This document shows positions 44,751 to 55,795 of a DNA stretch of 64,000 nucleotides, in pieces. This stretch comes from Adiantum capillus-veneris (taxonomy: Eukaryota; Streptophyta; Polypodiopsida; Polypodiales; Pteridaceae), in assembly GCA_014529385.2 (NCBI GenBank), contig CM043950.1, positions 73,376,435 to 73,440,434 of the forward strand. The letters are read 5' to 3'. The position numbers and the translations under genes are program-made. A model generated the notes under the pieces. The model searched no databases. It worked only from the letters and a program-made list of their open reading frames with translations, and was not told the origin of the DNA. Numbering within the stretch: the stretch's first letter is position 1; every line of letters begins with the position of its first letter.

Positions 44751-44904
44751 GCTCTGATACCAATCTAAAACCAATGGACTGCCAGGTCCTGGTTCATCCG
44801 CCCAACCTCCCTTTAATAGGCTCCTAGCCACTTTCGAACCCCTTCCCACTGACAGTCGGTCCTTGGCCGAGTCCCTGACCCCTTGGTTGGCCCTTGGCCT
44901 GACA
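44751..44904 (-). promoter_or_regulatory. Element D primer-binding site and short 5' LTR
   Basis: The complement of 44751-44762 is TGGTATCAGAGC, the perfect initiator-Met tRNA primer site typical of plant retrotransposons. Between it and the right junction at 44904 are only about 140 bases, starting TGTCAGGCC on the sense strand, with TATTAAAGG as a possible TATA box. If this is the whole LTR it is unusually short. The LTR 3' boundary is uncertain because the 3' LTR is deleted. Confidence 0.7.
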
Positions 44905-45350
44905 ATATCTCCTTTTCATCCTCAAGCTCTAACCATAAGTAACTACTTTTGGGAGAAAGCAGCCATTTACACATTCCTTTATGGAATTTGTGGAGAGCTA
45001 GCTACATGTGGCATTGTTGGCTTCGAATAAATAGAGACATATTTACAAGGAAAAGATGAGCAGCAAGGCTATTAGTTGTTATTTGAGCTTTAAAAAAATG
45101 CTACCTTGTGTCTCAGCCCAATGAAGGATACTTTAGATGTCCCCTTGTATATGTTGCAAAGAGAATAAAGATGGTACTTTTGGAGGTCCATCATACTTTC
45201 AATTCTACTCTAGGGAGAGATTAGCTATGTCTTATGATTGTCTAGCATTTTAAATTTGTGTTTAATGTTGTGGGATACGTCTTTCCCCACTTTTGAGGCC
45301 TTGTAACTTTTTCTTTTTTAATAAAATTCTTGTTTATCTTTAAAAAAAAA
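44905..45350 (+). pseudogene. LINE tail remnant, unit 2
   Basis: Matches 33466-33905 of unit 1 directly after the D LTR, starting ATATCTCCTTTTCATCCTCA. It is non-coding in its present state and ends in an A-rich stretch near 45345. Its upstream zf-RVT part is missing, removed with the 3' end of D. Confidence 0.75.
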
Positions 45351-45921
45351 AAAAGTTGTCTCCCACTCACGTCATTCATAGCTTGTTGCCTTTCGTATCA
45401 TTTTCATCTTTTCTAGCAAAAAGAACACGTACTGTATTCTTTTTTGCCTACCACTTGGCAAAGGCCTTAGTGTTTGTTTTTTGCTTTTACGTTAGATAAA
45501 ATTATCATTGTATTCATTTTCTCTTTTTTCTTCTCCCCGCGTAAAATGATGAGTTCTTTCTTCTCTCCAGTAAAAATGAAAGTAATACGTCCTATTTTAA
45601 AAGGAAAGTAATTGAAAAAGGGTCAATTAGCTAAATATGCCATGCACGCCCTCATAGGTGCAAGTCGTATGGACATCTAGATCAGTTCTTTGTTCTCTCA
45701 GGTAAAAATGAGGATAAACCTTGAATCAAGTATGTGCCCACAATCTTTTTTAGATTTCTTTTTGTAGGAATCTCAATAGATCTTGTTAAGCTTTTGAGGG
45801 TGAAAAGGATGGATATTCGAGGTGGAAGGAGAGAGGTATATGTAAAAATAATGAAGCTGTCGTGTCAAAAAGCCTAAATAACCGATTCAAACAATAGTTT
45901 CAACGTAGATATGTGGAGAGG

Positions 45922-45969
<48 letters not shown>

Positions 45970-47739
45970 GACACGCAGGTGCAAGGCGGATGCAAGGTTG
46001 AAAACATTTGCACGGACTCGGGATGATGCCGTAGAAGTTGGCAAGAATGTTCTTGCGTGCTGTGCAACGAGAAAGAGTCGCAATCGTGGTGAGCATGAAG
46101 TGGATTTGGAAGAGCTGCACTGCAGCGTGTGCATCGAGTGAGCGACGCTCGGGCCACAGCCCCGTAGGATGCAACGCGAAGGCGCCATGCAAAAGATCAA
46201 CCCCCCTCTCAGTGTGACGAATGTCTCTGCAGGTGTGGACGATACACTGGCTACGTTTCTATTTTGCTCTCATGCAGAGAGACAGATATGCACGAGCTCC
46301 AGGCGGTCAAGAAGCAATAGGAACGAACGCCAATGATGCCTTTGTGGAGGTTGCAGACAATCAGGCGTGTGAGGGTTGCAGGCAAAGCGATGGCAGGCCT
46401 TGTGTATAGGAAGGTGCTAGAGTAGGCACAAGAGGTTGCGTGAGAACGCGTTCGACAAACAATTTTAGCTTCGACTTTGTAAAAAGATAAGAAATCTTAC
46501 AAGTTAATTAACTAATCGATGTACAAACGACCCAGTATGAATATACGACCTAGAATGTGGATAAAACTTGAATCAAGTTAAATGTGTATCCTTTAGTAAT
46601 TATAATTTTGTTAATTACCTTAAGGAAAGTACGTGCTCTCTCTAGTTTAGTTTAAACTCTTTCTTTTACTTTTTACTCTATGCTTATTTCTCATACATGG
46701 TCCAAAAGGCACCCATTTAATTTAATTTTTATTATTAGTTATAAACATCTTTACTAGTTTACCTTTCTTCAAAATAAATGAAGTTTACTAGTTTAATATA
46801 CATCAAGAAAGATTTATATTATGATGCTTTGACACCTAATGATTTATATTGTTCATGACATGTCAAATTAAGTTGTTAGTTTGCAACATGGTGAAAATGT
46901 ATCATTCATCAAGGATATATTAAATTCTTATCTTCCAGGTATTCTTGAACATATAGGATATATTAAATTCTTATCTTCCGAGGTATCTTCTCTCTCTCTC
47001 TCTCTCTCTCCCTCTCCTTCCTTCTTCTTCTCAATTCTTCTATATAGAGATAGCACAATAATTAGTTTTCTATACGTTAAGAAAAACCAAATAGTTTTGA
47101 ACTTTCCCTAGAAAAATGGACTCCAAGGCAGGGAGGATGTTAGAAAATTGAGAAAAAAAAATTGGGCCTTTTAAAACGAGTTCAAATTCTAAAAAACCGG
47201 TTGCCTCTTAATGTTAGAGGTTTTTTCACTGGCTAGGAAAGAATTTTGTTTTGACATTGGCAGACTCAAGAGTGCAGTGGATACCGTTCATACTTCAGTT
47301 GGTGTTTAGCTTTTTTAAGAAAGTTGAAAAGTTTAATATATTATAATTTAGATTATATAATCATTAAAATAGATATTATAGCACCAGGACACTACCGTTT
47401 TATAGCTATTTTAACTTACATGTAGGTTGTAAGTTATATATGTGATATATATTTATATACTATTGAAATAAAAAGGGGATATTTTTAAATAGCCTCGATT
47501 TTAAAGAGAGAATTAGTACATCCTGTTTTTTAAAAGGAAAGTAATTGAAAAGGGGTCGATTAGGTAAATGCGCCATGCACGCCTAATAGTTGCAAGTCGT
47601 ATGGACATCTAGACATATGGCTGCCACATTTTTTTTGTTGAAAAGAGCGGAAAATTGCTTGAAGAAAGGCCATGAAAATATACATGGCTCCCACATCATG
47701 GGGGTGGGAGATCCCCTTAACAAAGAGAATTAAGAGATA
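45351..47739. repeat. Non-coding part of host unit 2, with extra ~1 kb
   Basis: Matches 33901-35129 except for about 1 kb between roughly 45550 and 46560. That extra part contains a (GA)n tract (45927-45958), a second copy of the GAAAAAGGGTC-containing block found once in unit 1 (34950) and here at 45613 and 47546, and short open frames without known domains. I see no transposon ends. Confidence 0.65.
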
Positions 47740-48275
47740 AGGTTCCTCATCCTTAATCTAGAAGCATAATAGAACCTTGATACTATAGAATTCCACTGCT
47801 GCCACCTAAAACATTTTTTACTAGCAGTGACTCATGACCGCTCAAAATAAGCATCAGATGTCTTGCTACAAGGGTTTCTAGCTGACTACAGTAAGTCATA
47901 CCTGAGTAAACTAAGAGGAAAGGCAGAATCCTACTTGAAGACATAAGCATTTCTTTGAAGGTATAGGAACCATAATACAATCCTGCTCCATATATTCCAC
48001 AATGGGACATCGAGCCCTTTACTGTTTCCCACTAGGAGGTCCTTCACTTCCAATATTTTGAAGTTGACTTGAAAGAGAACATATTGTAGAAGGTCGATAA
48101 CTGTTTTGTTCTCCTTATAGTTGAACCATATGTGAGCACAGTCTTCAATGAATATTTTACACCTGGTACATACCCCATTGCTCACTCTAGCTATAAGGAC
48201 TTTATCTCTACTCCACACTCCTTGATAAATGATTAACCACGAAAAATTGCTATGCTTATTGGCAATTGGGTGGGC
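47740..48275 (-). pseudogene. zf-RVT remnant, unit 2, interrupted by element B
   Basis: Counterpart of 35130-35680. The frame 47931-48275 has WLIIYQGVWSRDKVLIA, VSNGVCTRCK and EDCAHIWFNYKENK, a clearer zf-RVT domain than in unit 1. The last five bases before the B LTR are TGGGC, which unit 1 carries once at the same place, followed by CCATAGG. Unit 1 thus shows the empty site for B. Confidence 0.7.
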
Positions 48276-49487
48276 TGTCACAAAACGGGAGCGTACACGA
48301 GCACTTAGAAATCTGAAAAATAAAATACTTTGCAAATGTGAGAGAAGGGAGAAGATCGACACAGTATTGCGGACCAGAAGATGGGCTGGTCCCCCCCCGT
48401 CAAGAGTATTCTTTATTCAAGGAGAATTTGTATACAATCACAAGATCCGAGGAAACCCCTCCATTGTGTAATCTTAGACCCAAAGGTCGTTCTTTCTCGC
48501 AAGGGACTTAGGCGCGAAGCCGTACTTCCCGTGAGGGACTTCCCGTGTAAGGGAGATTCGTGCAAAATAAACCACACCAAAACAATACTCGCGATGTGTA
48601 ATCGACAAATTATACATGTTGCTCCTCTCTCGAGAAAGCGACTTCCGCACTCCGTCGGCACACGAACTCTCGCGAAATCCGTTGCCGGCACTTGCTACCA
48701 GATTCTCCAACGCTTGCACTTCTGGATTGTTGCGATGCCCAAAACTGAATGCTAGGCTTCTCTTTATACTCCCTGGGGTTTTGCTATTCTTGCTGCACAA
48801 AGCAAAAGCAGTAGCCTTCGCTAGACAGAGGAGAGAGAGAGAACGCTGCTGTCGTACAGCCTTGCGTAGGCTTTTTTTGTAGAGTTTTTTTAACGTAGGA
48901 TTTTTTGAAGAGCATTGCTTTATTTTATTATAAAAGGGCTGGTCACTTAAAAGTGACCGGCCACTTTATAAAATAAAGTGTGAACTTGCTTAAACTTTAA
49001 AAACTCACTCAGTTAGTGAAAACAATGCTACACGAACACATTCCAGGCCTCCCCGGGTGCAGGACACGGCACAGATGCAATGCAGACATATATTCCTCGC
49101 GGGAAAGCATCTACCCTCCCGCGAATGTTCCTGCTTTTCGTAAAAAGCTTCTTTGAACCCATCTTTATTCTTGTGCTTGCGTTCTTACGCGTATTTTCTT
49201 ACTCAGTTCGGATTTCCTCCTTAGCCTACGGAATGCCCCCTTTCTGATGCACCCGTCACCCATCATGTGACGCATTAGGGGCACTCGTAACCCGGCCCTT
49301 TCCACCGAACTTACGGAAACTCCTTCGCAATGTCTACCGTCACCCATGAAATGGCACATCAGAGTTATCCGTTCTTGATGGCATTTCCTGTAGCTACAAT
49401 CTTTTAATAGTTCTTAGTGTACACAATAAAATATCCTAGAAAAAGAAATTAATCATTAAAAATAAGAAAATAGTCCAATTAGCAACA
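48276..49487 (-). mobile_element. 3' LTR of element B
   Basis: The plus strand runs TGTCACAAAACGGG to AGCAACA, so TG...CA, 1212 bp. On the minus strand it is preceded by a purine-rich tract (complement of 49488-49503). A minus-strand TATA box (TATAAAG, complement of 48762-48768) is present. Two perfect inverted repeats lie side by side at 48941-48958 and 48962-48980. The matching 5' LTR should lie beyond the right end of the window. Confidence 0.82.
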
Positions 49488-49559
49488 TCCCTCTGGCTTC
49501 TAAACAGTTGACCTCAACTGTAGTGCTTGGACATATACCTCTAGTATCTCGGGATAAGC

Positions 49560-50240
49560 TGCTAATTCCTCCTTCGTCATCCACTAAGCATCTAAATTCG
49601 AATAGTTCTTAAACTTAACCAAATACTTTCGTGTTATTTTTCCGGACTTGAGGGGCCGCTCTTGATGACTTACTATCTGCTCCGGTTGGAGTATTTCTTC
49701 TGTTTCCTCAACCTTAGGAGGTTCCTCAGCAGTAGGCTGACTCGAAGGCAGTCCCACATACGGCCGGAGTAAACTGACATGGAAGGCATTATGTATCCTC
49801 CAATTAGGCGGTAGCTCTAATCGAAAGGTGACATCATTCACTTGGTTAGTGATCTTAAACGGCCCATAATAACGGGTAGAAATTTTTACCACCTTCCCCT
49901 TATGAGACGCTTGTTTCTTAAGTCTTGCCTTCTCAAACTTGAGTAAGACTAATTGTCCGACTGTTAAGTCTAGATTCCTCCTGTGCTTGTCTACAGCTTT
50001 CTTATGCTTTTCCTAAGAGCGTAGAATAGCTCTCCTAACTTGCCCGTAGGCTGTGTCCAAATCCCGGACAAACTGATCTGCTGTAAAGATCTTATCCTTA
50101 GTTAAACGGATCGGTGGAAGCAAGGGCTTACCATAGAGAATCTCAAAAGGTGCTTTCCCCGTCGATGAGTGTATGGTATTGTTATACGCATAATCGACAA
50201 GAGGCAAATATTTCTCCCAGTCAGATTGGCGGTCTGACAC
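49560..50240 (-). pseudogene. Element B integrase C-terminus with chromodomain
   Basis: Two broken frames. 50013-50240 is the end of the integrase core (DYAYNNTIHSSTGKAPFEILYG). 49584-49892 is the SH3-like and chromodomain region: [31 protein letters not shown], then [19 protein letters not shown] and [10 protein letters not shown], with a TAG before the expected WMTKEEL. The chromodomain-type tail places B among the chromoviruses. Frame breaks occur near 50015 and 50230. Confidence 0.85.
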
Positions 50241-50940
50241 ATAAGCTTTTAATTAACATATCCAATACTGTGGAATTGGCTATCTCATTTTGCCCGTCCG
50301 TTTGAGGATGGTAAGCAGATGAAAAATTCAACTTCGTACCAAGATTATCCATCAAGGCATGCCAAAACTTTCCTGTCATGCGAGGATCTCGATCACTCAC
50401 AATAGACTTAGGCATTCCATGATGCTTAAAGATCTGTGCCAGAAAGACCCTAGCCATATGATCTGCTTTGATTGTTTTCTTGACTGGTATAAAGTGTGCT
50501 TGCTTGCTAAGCCTGTCCACAATGGTCCAGATCGCGTCATTTCCAGTGTGAGTTCTAGGGAGGTCCATGATGAAGTCCATGGCAATACTTTCCCAAGGTT
50601 CATTAGGCACAGGCAATGGTTGTAGCAACCCAGGTGTCTTATGCCAATCATACTTCACTTTTTGGCAAACCAAGCATTCCCTGACATACTTATCAATGTC
50701 TGCTTTAAGGCTAGGCCAAGAGAAATATCTTTCCATTGCTAAGGTCGTAGGGAGAATACCCCGATGACCCGCATAAGGCGAAGCGTGTGCTTCATCCATG
50801 ATCTTTTTTCTTAATGGTTCCGCCACACATATGGCCTGATGGTGGTAGATATAACCGTCCCGAATGGAATAGGGAAACTCATTCTCTCCACAATGTAGCT
50901 TTCCCCAAATGGTGGAGAAGTCTGGATCATTCGGATACAA
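50221..50940 (-). pseudogene. Element B integrase core
   Basis: Contains the zinc domain HASPYAGHRGILPTTL...CLVCQKV, and catalytic acids in IAMDFIMDLP, VSDRDPRMTG and TDGQNEIANST. It is preceded by a TAA in the position of an expected Gln codon after SVYH (about 50960). It is degenerate only by this stop and the frame change into 50240. Confidence 0.87.
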
Positions 50941-50961
50941 ATCCGGTAGTGCTTCTAATTC

Positions 50962-51543
50962 TTAATGATACACCGAAGTGATAGCGTTCACCCTTGGCCA
51001 CCTAGACAATGCGTCCGCGACCACATTCTTACTCCCAGCCGTGTGAAGGATCTGGAAGTGAAACATAGACAAAAAGTTTGCCCATCTCATCTGCTTCTCA
51101 GATAGTTTCCTTTGCGTAAGAAAATACCGCAAACTCTGGTGATCAGTCTTGATCACAAAATCCGCTCCTAGAATATAGTGCTTCTAGTTGGATAAGGCGT
51201 GAATAACAGCCACGAGTTCCTTTTCGTAGATTGATGCATGCAACTCTGCATCCTTAAGCCGTCTGCTTTGGTAGGCCACTGCATGGCCTTCTTGGTTTAA
51301 CACTGCTCCGATGCAATCGCCTGAAGCATCGCAGTGAACCTCAAAAAGTTTCCTTAAGTCGGGCACTATCAACATAGGTCCATGGCTTAGCAAGTACTTG
51401 AGCCGATCAAAAGCTCCTTGTTGTCTCGATCCCCATCTAAAAGGAATCTTCTTCTTTGTCAAATAATGAAGTGGTCCTGCTACATGGGCAAATCCTCGGA
51501 CAAACCTTCGATAATACGAACATAATCCCAGGAAGCTATGTAC
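50962..51543 (-). pseudogene. Element B RNase H, split from RT by element A
   Basis: Begins at the junction with A with SFLGLCSYYRRFVRGFAH, the block after RT in Ty3/gypsy elements, then RNase H (VHCDASGDCIGAVLNQEG, YEKELVAVIHAL, KTDHQSLRYF, VADALSRWP). A TAG at about 51184-51186 replaces the Trp codon expected before KHYILG. The upstream codons (...PTKVHDV) lie at the far side of element A at about 60830-60850, so excising A would rejoin the frame. Confidence 0.88.
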
Positions 51544-51754
51544 TGACGGGAGCAAAGCGAACCCCGAACCCTCGACGACCTCTAAAACACCGGGGACCGA
51601 ATGGTGCGCCTTGAGCCTATCACGGTAAAGCAAACAGGGGGCACCACCTAGCTTGAGCGGCTAGGACGCAAACAACACACCACCATAACAAAGTTTTCAT
51701 CCAAGAGAGATGGATGCTTGGAAGTAATGATGAAGAGGAAGGGGAATGAGATCA

Positions 51755-51806
<52 letters not shown>

Positions 51807-53123
51807 TATAGCGGCTTAGTACTTAGGCACCACAGAAGGATGGCGAATCCGCACACCCTTCACACATACACAAGCTCACTCCAAACACACGACTAGGTGG
51901 CGATTCCGCACACCTCACATGGACAGAACATTGGAAGAAACATACTCACAAAACCTCAAGCTTTATTTAGAGAATAAGGTGATGAAATGGGGAGCATAGG
52001 GTAGGGGAAAGATAAGGGAGAGAGTGGTAGAGCACATGGCAGATAGGTGGGAGCTGATGGCGAAGACTCGCACGAGGGTTATGGCTATCATCCTTCATTT
52101 AGCTGCCCTTCATCTTCCATAGCCCAAGGGTGTAGAGGTCATGCTCAAGACGAGCATGGTTATTGCGGTGACGGTGATGGTGTGGGTGTGGGTGTGTGTG
52201 TGTGTGCACTAGGAACACACAGTGCATAGTGTACTCTTTGGTGATGTTGTGTGTGTGTGTCTTTAGTGTGATGGTGACCCCTCTTTATATAGGGGTGGAG
52301 GGGGAAGAAATTCTAGAATTTAGAAATGAAGAAATCATTATCTTCATAGGCCATGTGACTGTGGGCCCCACTTGTCTGGCTATGTGTATATGTGCCAGAA
52401 CAGCAGTCTCATGAGAGAGAGACTAAGAGAGAGAGATGGGTTAATGAAAAAACGTGAGAGGTGACATGGAGAATAAAGTAATTACAAGAGGGGAGAGAGG
52501 GGAGTGTGTTCAGAGGTGAATTTGTGTGCAGATGTGTGTGAACACAAGAAAAATTAGGTAACCACCGGGTGGGGATGGGTCTGTGGGCATCTTTTTCAGT
52601 GAAACTGAGTGTGTGTGAGTGTGAGGGAGGTTATCTGGCTACAAGACAAGAGACATGGTGCCCTTTAGAGAGAGAGGGGGATATTTGGGTCATGGGATAT
52701 GATAGGAGAGAGAAAAGGGGGGTGGGGTATACTGTTTTGGAAGATAGGAGAGGTGGCATGTGAGTTAGAATGTAATATTGGTGAGTTAGAATGCATTATT
52801 GGTGAGAGGTGGGGTACCTTGATGGGAGAGAGAAAGGAGAAAGGACAAGGGGAAGAGAGAGGGGTTGACTTTTTGAATGGAGGAGACGAAAAGGGACACA
52901 CGGCGGGGCAACAATGAAGAAAAAGGAGGCAAGGTGGGGATGGGCTGCCCCGCTCGCATGAGGTGGCCTATTTTACCTTTCTCATATATTTACATAATCA
53001 TACTTTATTTTTTTTCTTACTTTTCCAATGCCTTTTATCACTCCCTCCCTAAGAGGAGGTTTTCATGGGGTGGGGACGAGAGAAGAAGGGTATGGGAGCT
53101 TGGCTTGTGAAAAGCGCCCATCA
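51544..53123 (-). mobile_element. 3' LTR of element A, copy 2
   Basis: 1580 bp, TGACGGG to CCCATCA on the plus strand. It is recognisably the same LTR as 59264-60828 but differs at several dozen positions, far more than the two 5' LTRs differ from each other. The GTAC at 51540-51543 before it equals the GTAC at 60829-60832 after the other LTR, which is the target-site duplication. Confidence 0.92.
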
Positions 53124-53139
53124 TTATCCCTCCCCTTTT
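53124..53139 (-). promoter_or_regulatory. Polypurine tract of element A copy 2
   Basis: The minus strand reads AAAAGGGGAGGGATAA directly before the LTR start TGATGGG. This is the plus-strand primer for reverse transcription and fixes the LTR boundary. Confidence 0.88.
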
Positions 53140-53151
53140 GGTTAGAGGCAT

Positions 53152-53390
53152 TCATGTCTCTAGCTCATCTATTTGATCATTATCATCGAAGGTGGCGGCT
53201 GATGGTGTGTCCTCATCTGGAATGTCAATAGGTGGAGCCTGGTCAAATCGAAGAAAATGAGGTTTAAGTCGCCAACCATTTACCCTAGTTTTATGAAGTT
53301 TTTCATCAGCCTCCATAAGCTGGTAGCTTCCATTGGCATACTTTTTCCTGATGATGAAAGGGCCTTCCCATCAGAGTAGGAGTTTCTTAT
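53152..53390 (-). pseudogene. Element A copy 2: integrase C-terminal tail
   Basis: After a frameshift at about 53376-53390 the sequence reads WEGPFIIRKKYANGSYQLME and LKPHFLRFDQAPP, the typical C-terminal block of Tat/Athila-type integrases, and ends with a stop at 53152-53154, twelve bases before the polypurine tract. It is not visible in copy 1, which starts further downstream. Confidence 0.85.
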
Positions 53391-53890
53391 TTCTTATCCT
53401 TGCGCGTGTCGAAGCGATTGTCATAGCGGAGCACCAAAATTCCTTTCGTCAATTCTTTTTGCCGGAGATGCTGGTTAAAGCTAAGCCGTCTATGCTCTGC
53501 TTGTGCCGCATAATAATTTATTGCTTCTTCTCTGTGCAGCTGCAGTCTTTTCAAGTTGATGATGTGATCTCTCAAATGCATGTTGGGCTGTTGAACTTGG
53601 CTTGCCATTACTCTGAGACTTTGTAGTTGCACTTCAACGGGCAAGATTGCTTCCTTACCAAATACTAGATGATACGGTGTGAATCCCAAGGATGTACGAA
53701 ATGAAGTTCTGTAGGCCCATAAAGCTGGTAGTAGATACTTATCCCAGTCTCTGGGATGATTGTTTACCTGCTTGGTAATAATTTTAGAAACCATTCCATT
53801 TACCTTTTCAACTAGGCCATTACATTGAGGGTAATATGGTGAAGAGTGCCTCCTTGTAATGCCCAGTTTCTGCATTAATTCTCCTACCAA
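53387..53890 (-). pseudogene. Element A copy 2: integrase core, C-terminal part
   Basis: Full version of the segment cut by the window start. It holds HSSPYYPQCNGLVEKVNG with the catalytic Glu, then YLLPALWAYRTSFRTSLGF and GKEAILPVEVQ. It is out of frame with the upstream ORF by a lesion at about 53884-53890. Confidence 0.87.
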
Positions 53891-55335
53891 GTCTTCTCTG
53901 GATCAGAGATGATTTCTAAAGGTGTGCCAAAACTACACCATATGTGCTCGTAGATAAATTTAGCTACCTCTACTGCTGTGATTCTAGTGGTGGCTATAGC
54001 CTTTGCCCATCTATTCATGTAGTCGACCCCCATGATAATGTAGAATTTTCCTGAGTTGACCCTAGGTAATGGCCCAATGGCATCGATGCCCCATTTTTCA
54101 AATGGGCCATATGAGAGAATAGGTGTTTGTGGTTCAGGCATAAGTGACCTAGTGCCGGACTTTTGACACAACTTACACGTTTTGCACCAGTGGTGTACAT
54201 CACGGTTGAGGCTAGGCCATATGAAGCCTACCTGTAAGATTTTCCTACTTGTTATGTCTAGGGCAAAGTGACCACCACAAACCCCGTCGTAATAGCTAGC
54301 AATTACTCCCGTGATTTTGTGAGAGAGAGGGACCTTCCTAAGTATTTGGTCCTTACCCTTACAGTACAAACCTTCATTGATGAGTCGATACCTTGTGGCC
54401 TTCCGCGTCAGCCATTGCTTCTGTCCCTTTGTTAAATCTGATGGGTATTCCCCTATTTCCAAAAAATGCATGATGTCAGGCAAGGCATCACTGCCTTGAA
54501 ATAGAGGGAGCTTTAGTTTTATTGCTCCAACCACCACTTCCTGTAGTCTTTCACTTTCTAGGGCATCTGCTTCTTGGTTTTGAGCCCTTGGGATATGGTG
54601 TATTTGAACTTCTTCCAACTTACCCAACAAGTTTTTTACACCACTTAAGTGAGTCCTTAAACTAGGATTCTTGCATGTCCATGCTCCATTTACTTGCCTT
54701 ACCAGAAGTAGAGCATCTCCAAATACATTAAGGAGTTGTACACCTTGCGAGACGCACCATTGTAGACCCTTGGTTAGTGCTGCATACTCAACTTCCTTGT
54801 TACAATGTGAATCTAACAATTGGCCCAATGAAAATACCTTTGTCCCTTTGTCATCAAAGACCACTATACCTGCAACTGCTTTCTCGAACGCTCGCTTGTA
54901 GGCTCCATCAAAGTAGAGAGAGTATGCTCCTTCTACCATCGGTGGTACTGGAGGTACTCGGACTTCTCCTTCCTTAGATTGCTTCTCCTTCCCTTCAAAG
55001 ACTTGGTAGGTCATGAGTCCCCCCAAACTTGCCCTTGTCGTGCTTTCTACCTGTACCGTGTAGTCAAACTCTTGCAGACGAACTAGACATTTAGTAATCC
55101 TAGCAGACACATCCATGTGTTGTACAACATAGGGAAATATTTCATCCGTGGTTAGAATCACAAATTGCTTAGGCAGCAAATATGACCTAAACTTTGTAGT
55201 TGCAAATCTAAGAGCTAGGACTAAGTGTTCCACATGGGTGAAACCTTTCTCTCCTGCTGTCATCATTCGACTAGAGAAGTAGATTGGCCTCATGAAAGAT
55301 GTCGTCGTATCCTTTTGGAGTATCACAGCCCCCAA
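53884..55335 (-). pseudogene. Element A copy 2: RNase H, second RNase H, integrase N-terminal half
   Basis: Same product as 352-1803, with two residue differences (LTTDE for LNTDE and KRAFEKA for KRASEKA). Dual RNase H and the Tyr-for-His change in the integrase zinc domain are shared. The frame ends in the same frameshift. Confidence 0.9.
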
Positions 55336-55381
55336 TGAGTCATCACCAACACTTGAGGTGACATAGAATTTTTCATCCCAC

Positions 55382-55795
55382 TTAGGTGGTGAGATAGTTG
55401 GCAGAGTGGCTAAGACCTCCTTTACCTTGTGGTAGTGATGTTCGCTTTCCTTGTCCCAAGTGAAAGTTGATCTTTGAGTGAGTTGTTGCAGTGGTAGAAC
55501 AAGTTGTGATATATAGTAGATATATGAATCTACTTAAGTACCTCACCTTCTGTAGAAAAGAGACTAGTTGACATGCGATTGTTGGTGAAGGTAGGTCTAT
55601 GAGTGCGGACACCTTACTTGGGTCGGCGTTGATACCTTTTTCTGAAATTTCATGGCCTAGTAGAATGACTTTACTCTCCCCAATGTGGCATCTATCCACA
55701 TTTAATTTCCCACCTAGGCTCTGCAACCTGGCCAAACCTTCAGTTACCTTTTCTAAAATGTGAAATACGGGAGCTATATATACAAAAATAATCAA
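55382..55795 (-). pseudogene. Element A copy 2: RT thumb/connection, frameshifted
   Basis: Identical in protein sequence to 1850-2263, including both flanking frameshifts. Confidence 0.85.

Larger units (their letters stand above)
39550..44904 (-). mobile_element. Element D: Ty3/gypsy retrotransposon lacking its 3' end
   Basis: Minus-strand element with 5' LTR and initiator-Met primer site at the right, then gag, protease, RT, RNase H and integrase. The left end stops inside the integrase gene with no C-terminal domain, polypurine tract or 3' LTR. In unit 1 the sequence flanking the two ends (33000 and 33466) is separated by about 470 bases that are absent here. A deletion therefore removed the 3' part of D plus neighbouring host-unit DNA. 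Confidence 0.88.

Noticed and set aside
45911-46409. Plus-strand short open frames in the unit 2-only 1-kb stretch
   Set aside because: They begin in a (GA)n tract, have no recognised domain and no counterpart elsewhere in the window.
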